64,000 nt of DNA from Rutpela maculata (taxonomy: Eukaryota > Arthropoda > Insecta > Coleoptera > Cerambycidae), in assembly GCA_936432065.2 (NCBI GenBank), contig OW386287.2, positions 1,116,001 to 1,180,000 on the forward strand, given 5' to 3'. Numbering within the stretch: position 1 is the stretch's first letter; every line of letters starts with the position of its first letter. The notes beneath the pieces were generated by a model. The model made no database searches, was not told the DNA's origin, and saw only the letters and a program-made list of their open reading frames with translations. Positions 37,101 through 49,100 of this stretch are shown here, one piece after another. A program made the position numbers and the translations under genes.

Positions 37101-40100
37101 ACAGTTTTATAACTTTTTCTCAATGCTTTATCTTTTTTTTACATTTTATTACATACCGAAACGTCTTTCCTGTACATTAAATTGTTGAGAAAGCGACCAA
37201 CGATATTTATCAAAATAAACAATTCTGTCTTGTACATGTCCTTCCCACTACAAACTTTTCCAATATTCCTCGAACTAAACTTTTCAAGGTTAATAACGTC
37301 AGTTTATTTTGTTGCTCGTCTGAAAGCCTAAAACAATTTAGTATCTAATTTTCAGACTGTACAAAAAAGTATTAAGTCGTTTGGACGTTTACGTTCTCGG
37401 ACAACTGGATCCATAAACTGGAAGCCCTTTGTTCTGACCTGCATTTCACTACGGGAACATAAATTTATTTTTAAAACTGAAAAGAAAAACACGTGTACTT
37501 ATTCAGAAATATGTCCTGGAGCAACTCTGTGTAATGCACTTGATAATGATGACTTTTAAAAAATATATTGCATGTTAGAAAATGTTTAAATATATATTGA
37601 TTATATAAGTACTTTCTCCAAGTTCGTAATCGATCAATGAAATTAATTTGGCGTACTTAATTGGGTGCAAGTGTAATTGTAACTTTTTCTACTTTTAAAA
37701 CCACCCACGCAACGATTAGAATGTGAAATAATTATGCGTCCAAAATGTTAGCTATTTAAGCATTTTCCGAACATCGATCTCTCTAAATACGTAAATATCC
37801 AGCAGTTCAGGTAAATAATGAAGTGGGTTTAGGTCGAAATCGAATTAAACCTACACACTTCATTAGCAATTCCGATAAAGCAGCATCTCAGTAAATCCAC
37901 TCGTAATAGGTAAGACCTGGTTAAGCTTTTTGTTAATTATAAATGACCGCACTATGGTTGTTACTATCACTATCCAAAACATTTCCTCACAATGCCGAAT
38001 GCAATAAATAGTCTATTTTGGGAGTGATGCAACTTCCTTCGATATGCACTATATCCTCTGAGTTTTGTACATTTTTAATATGAACATTAAATATATCTAT
38101 CTATCTACCTAGCCACCTATCGACCTATAAACTTTTTTTTGTTGATGTACAAGGTATCAACTATAACTCTGGCCAAACTTTATGGGCTGATTCTACTATC
38201 CAAAATAATGAAAAAATTTATATACAAGTTCTTCCAGAAATGCTTCCTAAAAAAATTAGATGCCTTCGAAGTTTTTAACAACGTATTTATTATAAAAATT
38301 GGTTATAAAAAACCCCTGCCCATGGAATCACTACTTCCACATCCAGATTTTCTATCCAAATCTCACAATGAGAAACATTTGTTTATGGAACTTAATAATA
38401 TAATATTTGAAATCGCGTACCCCAAAAACCCATAAAACAATATGCCACCCTGTGATGATTGGGGGTAGGGGGTGGTAGTGGAGGTGGGTGAAGTAAAAAA
38501 ATTACACACTAAATCACAATTTTATTTTTTTCACCCCCTTCAATAATGGGTGGCCGTGGATGGGGGTGGCTAATGCCAACAAATTTTTTGAGACCTTAAC
38601 TTCTATTATATATACTAAATACCAATTTTGTTGACTCTTATTGGCTTGATTCACCTGTTTACCCTCATTTACCCCAATTTACCCCTCAGCATGTTTCCAC
38701 CAAGTATATAATGTTCATACATGATGATGATTTCCAGCAGCATTATATATTATGCATGTACTGCTAGAAGTTTGTTTTAAAACATTTAGGTAAAGACAGT
38801 CGTCATCGTGTTGCTGTAGAAGAACGCACTACCGGGCGTCAAAATGACGCGACACCAATTTATTTCTCAGGGGGCGCCAGTCGCGTATTACCCCGTTCTT
38901 CTACCTCCCAGGCGGGTTCGAGATAAGATGCACTTCGATAGCCGAATAATGGACCAAATCTGCACTACCACAGATCGGAAATGACGCTCTCTCTGGACCT
39001 GAATTCCCTCGTTAGGGGTTTAGGTACCTCTTAATTTCCTGAATTTTTGCATAAAAAAAATCCCAACCGAAGAATTTCTCTGCGGAGGGATTAATTTTTG
39101 TACGTGGAAACCACGTTTTGGTCTGCTAATAACGGACTTTATTTCTCAAAAAACGCATAAAAAAATCCCTATCAAACCTCCGTAAAGCAACCAGAAGGTC
39201 GAATGTTAATGTGAATTAACTCGACACATCCGGTTTTCAATACGAATGTTCCAGGGATTATACAGTAGTGGCAGCCAAAATTCTTGGGTCGATCCTCATA
39301 ATAAGATAGAGTGAAATATAAAGAGCAAAATAATGTACACGAAAGAGAGCGATATAACAACAACGATGCCAGCACTTGTGCACAGTATAGAGAAGACCAG
39401 TAGTTTCACTCGCAGCGGTCCCTTTGATATTTGTTGTACTCGATTTTATTTTTTTTAATCCACTGCGCATCTACTGTTTGTATCCCACGCGCATTTCGTC
39501 GACAGTGGCAACTGTTCAGAAACGTAAACGTAAACAAAAATAAACATCCGCCCCACCCTAAATCATCACTGCCGTCCACTGTCGTCGTGCCGTCCACTGC
39601 GCATCGAATAGTTTAAGCCCACGCGCATCGCATGCGCACTGAAAATCTTATACAACTGTTCCCGCTGAGTCGGACTACTGGTCTTTTCTCTACTGTGACT
39701 TGTGTATGTTAAGAGTTCCGCCCTCTATCCCCTCTTATTGTCCCTCCTACAGCTTGAGACGTTTATGATGAAAACAGCAATTGTTTAGTACATTTCAAGA
39801 AGAGTTGGGATGTACTACTCTTGTCAAAAATGATGTTACGCGTATTGGAGTTTGTTGGTTGGTAGTTATTTGATGCATTTTTTAATGCTCAAATAACTAA
39901 AATACTGTTTTATTTTTGCACATTTTTAGCCATGTGACGTGAAAATTAAACTAGCATTCCCTAGGTACATAAATAAAATAAATAAAAATTCTTTAAATAA
40001 ATAGGATTTCTCCCAGATCACAGTCATTTTAGGTGGGGATGTCTAAGCGAATACTCTGCAGTGATGGGATAAAGTGGGGTAAAAAGAAAATGCGAAATTT

Positions 40101-43100
40101 TAATACGGCTTTATTTGCAATTGGTTTCTTGTTAAAATAATTTAATTAACAGTAGTTCATAGAAACATCATGATTTGTTATCCTTATTTAGATTTATGCT
40201 GCGTATTTTAACATGGCGTAAAATAATTTACGTTCCCCAATCTCCCCCAATGTCAAATCTTATCCTCTGCCGGCAACAGGTAAGAAGCTCCTCCCACAGT
40301 CTACACATGCGCACCCCCCATTGGGATGTCTAAATTAAACAGGCAGGCAAATATGGGCGTGCCGTTTTTTTTATCCATAGTTCACCCATGTCCTCAAAAC
40401 ATAATCTTTGTCTAATTATGAAGAAATGACAGAAACAGAATGAGTTGACGCAAATGTATCACAAAGAAAATTCAGTAAAAGAGGAAGGATTATCTTGACG
40501 ACTAAAAGTAGCTAGAGAGACAAGTGGCAACAGCGTAGGTTAAATCTCTTTCTTTTCAGCATATTATTTGTCCATTTCTCTTCTCTTCTACCTTACATTG
40601 GCATCGACTCAATATTTTAACATGCCACCAGTGTAGACCGTCAACAGGCCTCAAGATCAATTGAGAAACAATAGTTCAAAGAATCCGTTTATTTAACAGA
40701 AATGGTTATACAAAATTCTCAAGATAAAAATCGTGCCTTCCCCAATCAAGGTAATGGCTTTCAGACCATACAAGCGAGAGCGCTCACGCTAACGATCGAT
40801 TAGGTAGAAAAGATTCATGCATACCTTCTCAGAATCAAAATGCGAGCTTTTTAGAGAAGTCTGAGACTATTTGTAATTTATAATTACGGTTGACTGATAT
40901 TAACTTAAAAAAGTTTTACTAAATGAATTTAGTTTCGCTAGAGACTACTTAGCTTTAAAGTTCTTGTATCGCGGAGATTCACGTACTCAAACACATTCAT
41001 GAGGACTTATAACTGCATAAGTTTAATGGCGTTCGATCAGCCCACGATTTACTTGCTCCTATGCAGTTGTTCTATATTATCGATATGGCAGCAACCCACC
41101 TTTGAGCGACTTTTAGGCAAAATTGAATTTTTGGTTTTTTATGCACAAGGCGTTTTCCTCTATAACTTTGTCATTTGAAAAGCCCTGCTATTGGCTTTTC
41201 TACCATTGCTTTGTCTGGACCACTCAAGGCGCTCGACCAAATTGCGAGCCACCGAGTCAATCCAAACTCTTTCTATGCGAGAAACCGGCCTTGTACATGT
41301 GCATTAATTTTTATCAATTTTTGCTTATCGACACTACGCCGGCTTTGTCAAAATCTTCTATTTTGCCTTTTGGATGCAGTGCATCGCTAAAAATTTATGC
41401 TCATACTTTAGAATTGGGCTTTCAATGACCGTACATCAAAGGTCAATGTCTTTCTTTGGTGGAGGAATAAAAAATAAAAAATATTTCAAAGTATATTTTC
41501 GTGGTACTTTTTAAACTGACTTTGTGGTACTTTTGAAAAATCTATTTTAAGACCAATTTCGGCGTACTTTTGAAAAATCAATTTTCAAGCCAAATTTCAA
41601 GGTACTTTTGAAAAACTAATCTGCGGGTGAAATTTTGGCGTACTTTTGAAAAATCGATTTTCAAGCCAAATTTCAAGGTAGTTTTGAAAAATTAATATGC
41701 GGGTGAAATTTTGGCGTACTTTTGAAAAATCGGTTTTCAAGCCAAATTTCAACGCAGTTTTGAAAAATTAGTCTGCAAGTGAAATTTTGGCGTACTTTCG
41801 ATAAATCAATTCTTGAGCCAAATTTTGACGCCCTTTCAAAAATATTATTTTTCAAAGTCCAATTTATGGTACCTTTGAAAAAGTATATTATTCATAAATC
41901 TTTGTCATTATATACTTCTGCTCTCATATCCTGAACCAAAAACATTTTTCCTATGTGAAAATTCGGTATTTCTTCGAATTTTCACCTGGTCATTTCTAAC
42001 GCCTTATAGAACCCAAAACGGTTCTTATGGACTGATCTGTGCCTCTGCAGACTCTTAAAAATGTCCTTAAATGAAATTTTTGCCTAAATTGAATTTTGAT
42101 TCTGTCTTCAACTTAGGACGATTTTGGAGAGTTCTACAACATTGCCAGGTCACCATTTCATCTTCAGCAAGACGATTACAATTCAAGCATATCCGAGAAT
42201 TGTTATTCAGCCGGAGGAATATTTATATTCTCTCTAAAACGAATTATAATTTGAATTTTCTCTTCACGTTCATTAAGATTATGCCTTAAATATCGAGCCC
42301 ATACTAGGTTATCACAAAAATAGCATCGACTACGAGCATGCTGCCCTTGCCAGCTGCATTTATTTAACTTTATACTTAAATATCTTGGAAACTCTTAACT
42401 TTAGGGGGTTGGGCTCATTGAGACTTTTAATCAGCAGTAGTTATATTTAACACCCTGTTTACTCAGAATAATTTTGTAATGTTTTCTGAGAGTATATACA
42501 TTTGCCTTAACCTTTATTTTGTTTCACTGTCTCGTGAATAACATTTCCATATCCTTTGAATTAAACCATCTAAAGCCATTTGCGCAACAAAACTTTCCCA
42601 ATTAATATTTGTATATTACTGGAAATATCTAATTGAGGTTCATTTTAAACTTGTATAACCTTTAACATATGTGGAATATAATTAGAAGTTTCGTTGACTT
42701 AGTGTTGTATGATTTGAGATTGAATTGCGAAGGTCCCAGCTCGAAATCCTAGATGACCCTACGCGCCTGGACAGGCCGAGCTGAGAGGTCTAAGTTCAAA
42801 TACAACATAATCAACAAGCATCGAAAGGTGGGATGTTTATTTTACTAGAGGTCGTAGTAATCTTGAGTTCTTAAAATTGTGATACAATTTTATATAAATT
42901 TTAGTAAAATGAAAAAATTAAAAATATCTCTGTTGCCTCCTCATTGGTTGCATTTGACATTTGGTTGGATTTGACAACATATATTTAACATATATTTGTT
43001 TACATATGCTCTCAGAGCTTGGTGAACAGACAACAAATGAAGAAAAGTATGGAATTAAAAAAATAAGTTATTCAGCCATTCAGTGATTATTTTATATAAT

Positions 43101-46100
43101 TTTGACAAGTTAAAATTTATTCTTTATGCTGGTTTCTATGTGGATATTACCATAGAAATATTAATGAAAAAATAGTTTCGCGTGATTGATTTGGTTTCAG
43201 TTGCTGCAAAGTGTAAGCCACCGATACTCAAGCCATAGATAGTAATAAAACTTATAAACGAGGGACCGAAGCCAAAATTAATTTCGGTTAATATCGGTTA
43301 GGGTTAAATAACGTATACCATTTTCAGTTTTCATAGCAGCGAAAATTTGGTTTTCATTTACGGTTTAGAATTCGGTTTTTAGCTTTTTACTTGCCTTTTA
43401 CCTTATACCGGGTGATTCAGTTTGGTATTCGCCCCCCGTATCTTTTTTATTTCAACAGAAAACTACAATAAACCATATATATTTGCAAATCGTTTGTCAA
43501 GCTCTATCGAATGACGTCCTTAAATCATCTTTTTGATCACATATGCCAAAATAACGATAGTCAACTTTTTTTTTTCAAATGGTATGCTATACATTTTTTG
43601 CCGATTGTTGTAGAGCTTCTCTTTCTGCACTTAACCATGTGAAAAAAGTATACCCTTCCATAAGGAAAATTTCGAGAAAATTAATAAAATACGAAAAAAC
43701 TTCATTTAAAGGTTTTGTTTCTGATTCAACATAGTTAGCCATGGAGACAATTGAATTTTGTCATTGTTAGTAATGTCAAATTGAAAATACTGTTGTGTGT
43801 AATTGTGTTATTCGTTTTTGTTTTTTGTTATACTTCTAAATAGATTTACACAATGGTAGCTTACAATAATGAAAAAAAATTGGACATGATATTAATTTAT
43901 GGAGAGTGCGGAAAAAACATAAAGTAGCCAAACGTTTATATCAAGATCGTTTTCGAAATAGGCCGGTACCATCAGTCAAAATGTTTGTAAAATTGGCAAG
44001 AAATATGAGCGAAAGTGAAAGTTTTGAGAAAAAAAGAAACGTTTTTAAACACCGTTAGATTTCTTCCTTTGGTTCTATCTAAAAGAAAAAGTTTACTTTA
44101 TACCTCTAAATGACGTCAAAGATCTTAAAACTAGAATACGAATTGAATGCTGCAGATTAAATGTTAAAATTAATTCTTCAACATAAGGAAAATTTCGAAA
44201 AAATTAATAAAATATGATAAAACGTCATTCAAAGGGTCTTTCTGAATCAGCATAGTTAGCCAAGGAAGCAATTGAATTTTGACATTGTAACCCAGACAGC
44301 ACTCGATAGCCTTAGGACAACCACTGGCCATACTTGGAGGATAAGCGGGACGTCCTGGGGACTTCCTAAACTGGGTTAATCCCGATTTCGGACCTCCTGT
44401 GGATATCCTTTTGGTGCAAATCGGGTTTGCCCATGGATGTCTTCAATGGGATAGCCCATGGTCGTCCATGGGAAAGAAAAGGGACCAATTTGGGTTAAAA
44501 TCGGGATAACCTACAGATGTCCACAATAGGATAGCCCGTGGTTGTCCATAGAAAGAAAAAGGGACAAATTTAGGTTAAAATCTGGACAACCACAGACATC
44601 CACACATAGTTGCATCTGGTTACCCATAGTATCTACACAGGATCAAAATTGATCTTGTGTAAAATCGTGATTACTGTAAAGTAGACAATTTAACTCACCA
44701 TCCTTGCGTAATAAATAAATATCATATTGCAAAAAAATTAACTCTCGTAAAAGAGGCATTTGCAATACCTATATGTGCATTTCCTACGTAGTGGATAGAT
44801 TACACAACCTGTAGTTTCAGGCTTATTAGGTGAGTATCGCAACAGAAGTAATTTGCACCTTGTAAGGAGAGCAATCTAACATGAATTATTGAAACTAGCG
44901 CTAAGAACGAGCTAGTCAATATCCCCATTTTGACTGTTATTAGGACCATATTTTATAAGTAATGTCTTTCGTCAATAAAATGCATTCGTCACAATGAAAA
45001 TATAATGCAAATATAAACTAAATAAAAAAATTCTGTTTTGTACCTTAGGTGAATTTATCAATTATCATGAATTTGGGACCTACATTAGCCCAACAAGTTG
45101 ACCTATGGATGGCCCTAGGGATAGCCTTTGGTTATCCCTGTATTATAGGTTTTAAATAGGACATCAATAACCCTAAAGGCTATCCTATAGATAGTCATGT
45201 AGGTTATCCAATGGATATCTCCATTTTGGCTGTTATTAGGACAAAAGGATAACCAGTGGACTTCCTATCGACATCCCAAATGAACAATCCATTTATCGGA
45301 TATACGGGATTATTTTAGGATATGCCGTGGCCATCCTGTGCTGTGTGGGAAGTAATGTACCTAGTACCAACTAGGCAAATCAGATTCGAAAGAGAGGGAT
45401 TTGTACGAGGATTGTGTACGGTACTGATGAGGCGTAAAAATTTCGAAACAAAGTTTAATGTTTTGACCAAACAAAGTTCTGTTTTTAAATAATACATAAT
45501 TATTACATTAGTACATTCATTTTTATATAAACAAACATTTAATGTCGTATCTTTAGTTAATTAATGATAATAACACTCAACAATAATATTAAAATAACAA
45601 CTAATAATAAATAACAAATACCAATAAAAAAAAAACTACCAATACTTGAAAACTAACTAACAATTAAGAAAATAAAAACATTATTTATTGCTTCATTTGT
45701 TCGAAAAGTCCTCCGTTCGCTTCTAAACACAATCGTCCTCTGTTTATCACGCCTTGGGTACATACATGTTGAAGAATTTCAACATTTAATCTGGGGCATC
45801 CAGTTTGTATTCTATTTTTAAGATCTTCGACATCATTTAGAGATGTAAAGTACACTCTTTCTTTTAGATATGGCCAAAGGAAAAAATATAACGGTGTGAG
45901 ATCCGGTGATCTGGCAGGTCACTTGACTCCCTCACTACGATTTCCGATCCATCTACCTGGATAAGCTGCATTTAAGTAATTCGTTACAATTATAGCATTA
46001 TGTGGCGGTGCCCCATCTTGTTGTAATATCATGTTATGCCTAATATGTAATGGAACGTCTTCTATGAAATTTAACAACTCTTCTTTTAAAAACTGTAGAT

Positions 46101-49100
46101 ATCTTTCTCTAGTAAGCTTGCCTTCGTAAAACTTTGGTCCTATAATTTGTCCGTTGAGAATTCCACACCATACGTTAATTCCCCAGATATTTTGGAAAGT
46201 AGTTTCCCGAAGCCAGTGAGGATTATCCTGCGACCAATAATGGCAGTTATGTCTATTGACAATTCCATTATTGGGATTGGAAACGGGATTCATCTGACCA
46301 CATGATGCGATCTAATATAGTCATTTCTTGAGCAACTGCCAACCACGCTAAAAAATTTAGACGTCTCTCGTAATCTCCTGGAAGCAAGCCCTGATGTAAA
46401 TGTATTTTATATGGTCGCCAGTTTATTGTCTCTCAGAATTCTTTGAATTGAAGAATATGAAATATCAATTTCTGTCGCTAACTGACGAATAGAAATATGC
46501 GGGTCTACGAAAACATGGGCTAAAACTGCAACTGTATGTTCCTCATCTCGTGCGGTTCTGGGCTTAAAAACGTATCTTTTTTTCTCAAAACTTCCACTTT
46601 CGTTCATATTTCTTATCAATTTTGCAAACATTTTGTCTGATGGTATCGGCCTATTTCGAAAGTGATCTTGATATAAACGTCTGGCTGCTTTACTGTTTTT
46701 TTCCGCACTCTCCATAAATTAATATCATGTCCAATTTTTCTTCATTAGTGCAAGATACCATTGTGTAAATCTATTTAGAAGTATATCATAAAACAGAAAC
46801 GAATAACGCAGTCATAAATAACAATATTTTCAATTTGACATTACTAACAATGACAAAATTCAATTGTTTCCATGGCTAACTATGTTGAATCAGAAACAAA
46901 ACCTTTAAATGAAGTTTTTTCGTATTTTATTAGTTTTCTCGAAATTTTCCTTATGGAAGTGTATACTTTTTTCACATGGTTGAATGCAGAAAGAGAAGCT
47001 CTACAACAATCGGCAAAAAATGTATAGCATACCATTTGAAAAAAAAAAGTTGACTATCGTTATTTTGCATATGTGATCAAATAGAGCTTGGCAAACGATT
47101 TACAAATATATATGGTTTATTGTAGTTTTCTGTTAAAATAAAAAAGATACGGGAGGGCGAATACCAAACTGAATCACCCGATATAATCTTTATAATGGAC
47201 GAATCGACTTAGATGATTTCACCATACAGTTTGGTATTTCTACATCATGGTTTAAAGATTTGAATGTTTGATTTCAACCATATTTTTTTAACTTTAAAAT
47301 CGTAAGTACGGTGCGGAGTCGGTCTCGGTCCCTGCATGAACTGAAAACTAGTCAACATTTATCACCAGCGCCTCCACCAAAAACTTGAAAATGTAATCTA
47401 AAAGAGTTGTAAATGCATGCATACACCATCGTTCCTATTTGGCACTCTCTATTTATTAATGATTTTTCCGGTTGGATGACCATGATCCACATTTTTTACT
47501 AAAGTAATCAGACTATTTTCCTAGCAATAGTGACAATAACATCATAAATATTATTTTCTTCCACCGTCTCTTCATTAATTATTTTTTTTAAGTGATCTAC
47601 ATTTGTAAAAGTACATGAAGTTTTCTCCTTAATAATATTGTCAACTAAATTCCAAATATTATTTTCACCACAGTGTCTTAATTATTTCTTGGGTGATCAC
47701 CCCGTATATTTTTCACTAAAGTATACCAGGTTTCTTGCTATGTGACAGTGTCAATTAAATTTTCACTTGGTAACAAGGTAACAAGATTCCAAGGACACAA
47801 TCTAATTGATTCCCCAATGGAGAGCTTGCTATTTTTTTATTGAATCCTCAGGGATATGGGGTTATCAGGTTAGGAAGATTGCGTTGAAGGGCTATGGCGC
47901 CATATGGTGTTTGATTCCAAGATTCTAATGTCACAATGGCATGAATTCCTCTACTAAGAATCTTCATTTTTTCCATTGGATCTTCAGAGTTATGGGATGC
48001 TGAGGTTAAGGGATCATGAGATTATGGATGTATGATACTCAAGCACAAGGATCCGAGGTCACAATCTCATTAACTCCCCAATCAAGTTTCCCCACTGTTT
48101 TCATCGGATTCCCAGGGTTATGGGGTTGGGGGGTTATGGGAGATATGGGGTTTTACGGTTTCTTTGGGTTATGTGGTCAATATTTAAGTACCACAATGTT
48201 ACTAAGTTGAAATTTTAAAGTTCAAACACTTTTGAAGTCTGATTTAAATGGGCTGGGTAAGCAATATTACGATCCAACAGACTTTTTTGATGTTAAGAAA
48301 AAACCCTAACGTACTGGGACAAAACGAAGGTCAGATTCGTGTTCAGTGGCTCAAAATACAAGGGCTGGAGATGATCAGCACCCCAGCACGGACCACTTTT
48401 TTTGTGGGCCTGTGTTATTATCCTATCTGTTTAAACAAATAGATAGTACAACCAGACAAGAATGTTTAATAATAATCATCATTGAAAGAAACATGTTTGT
48501 ACAGAATTGCACTGAATATCGAAAAAATATATGTGCATATCTGTGTGAGAAGACCGTTCCTTGTAAATATTATAACTTCTGTTTGATTTAACATTGTTGT
48601 TTTTTTGGAATGTGTGTACAGTAGCATGGTAGAATGCTCTCTATTGAAACTGCGCTATATCCATTATTCAGAGTGATTACCAGAGGCGTGTTAACTATCG
48701 TATTCTATGTAAACTATGTTTTATTATAATTGTAAAGCAAAATGTTTTTGATTAAGCACACAAAAATGTGAAGATGTACAATATATCGAAATTGCAATAT
48801 ATTGTATATCAAAAAACCTTTACGTAGATTAAGAAATATAGTAATTTTAAAAGGTTATTAAGGTATTTTTGATAATAAAAAACTATGACGTAAGTAGACG
48901 TCATCAAGTAATTTCCCTTCTATTGTCTACTTAGTATGAAGAAAAATTAATTATGTTAATCATACTTTATTAGACATGAATTAAATTAACGCCGACTTAC
49001 AATTTATTACATGTAGGTAAATTAAATTAGCCGAGAGGGTGATTCTACTGGCAAAAATTTCTATTTTTACAAAATAGTTTTGACTGTCGTTGTAAAGCGT

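Larger units (their letters stand above)
43408..47181 (-). mobile_element. Rearranged mariner-like element with inverted half-copy and nested insertion
   Basis: Both ends read CGGGTGATTCAGTTTGGTAT next to TA. The match continues for about 650 bases, far beyond a normal TIR, because the left arm (43408-44058) is a plus-strand copy of the whole 5' end, including the start of the transposase frame (RLYQDRFRNRPVPS). It is followed by a plus-strand piece of the transposase C-terminus (44060-44165) and another 5' leader segment (44166-44290). A 1,061-bp element (44291-45351) splits this. The minus-strand gene at 45688-46715 is the main copy. Confidence 0.8.

Noticed and set aside
38920..38960. GGTTCGAGA resembling a Pol III B-box
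   Set aside because: Only a partial match, without an A-box or a cloverleaf partner.
39406..39616. Open frames on both strands near 39.4-39.6 kb
   Set aside because: They lie inside a 317-bp MITE with clear inverted ends and target duplication.
42720..42830. tRNA or SINE-like B-box (GCTCGAAATCC)
   Set aside because: No A-box at the right distance and no cloverleaf could be formed by eye.
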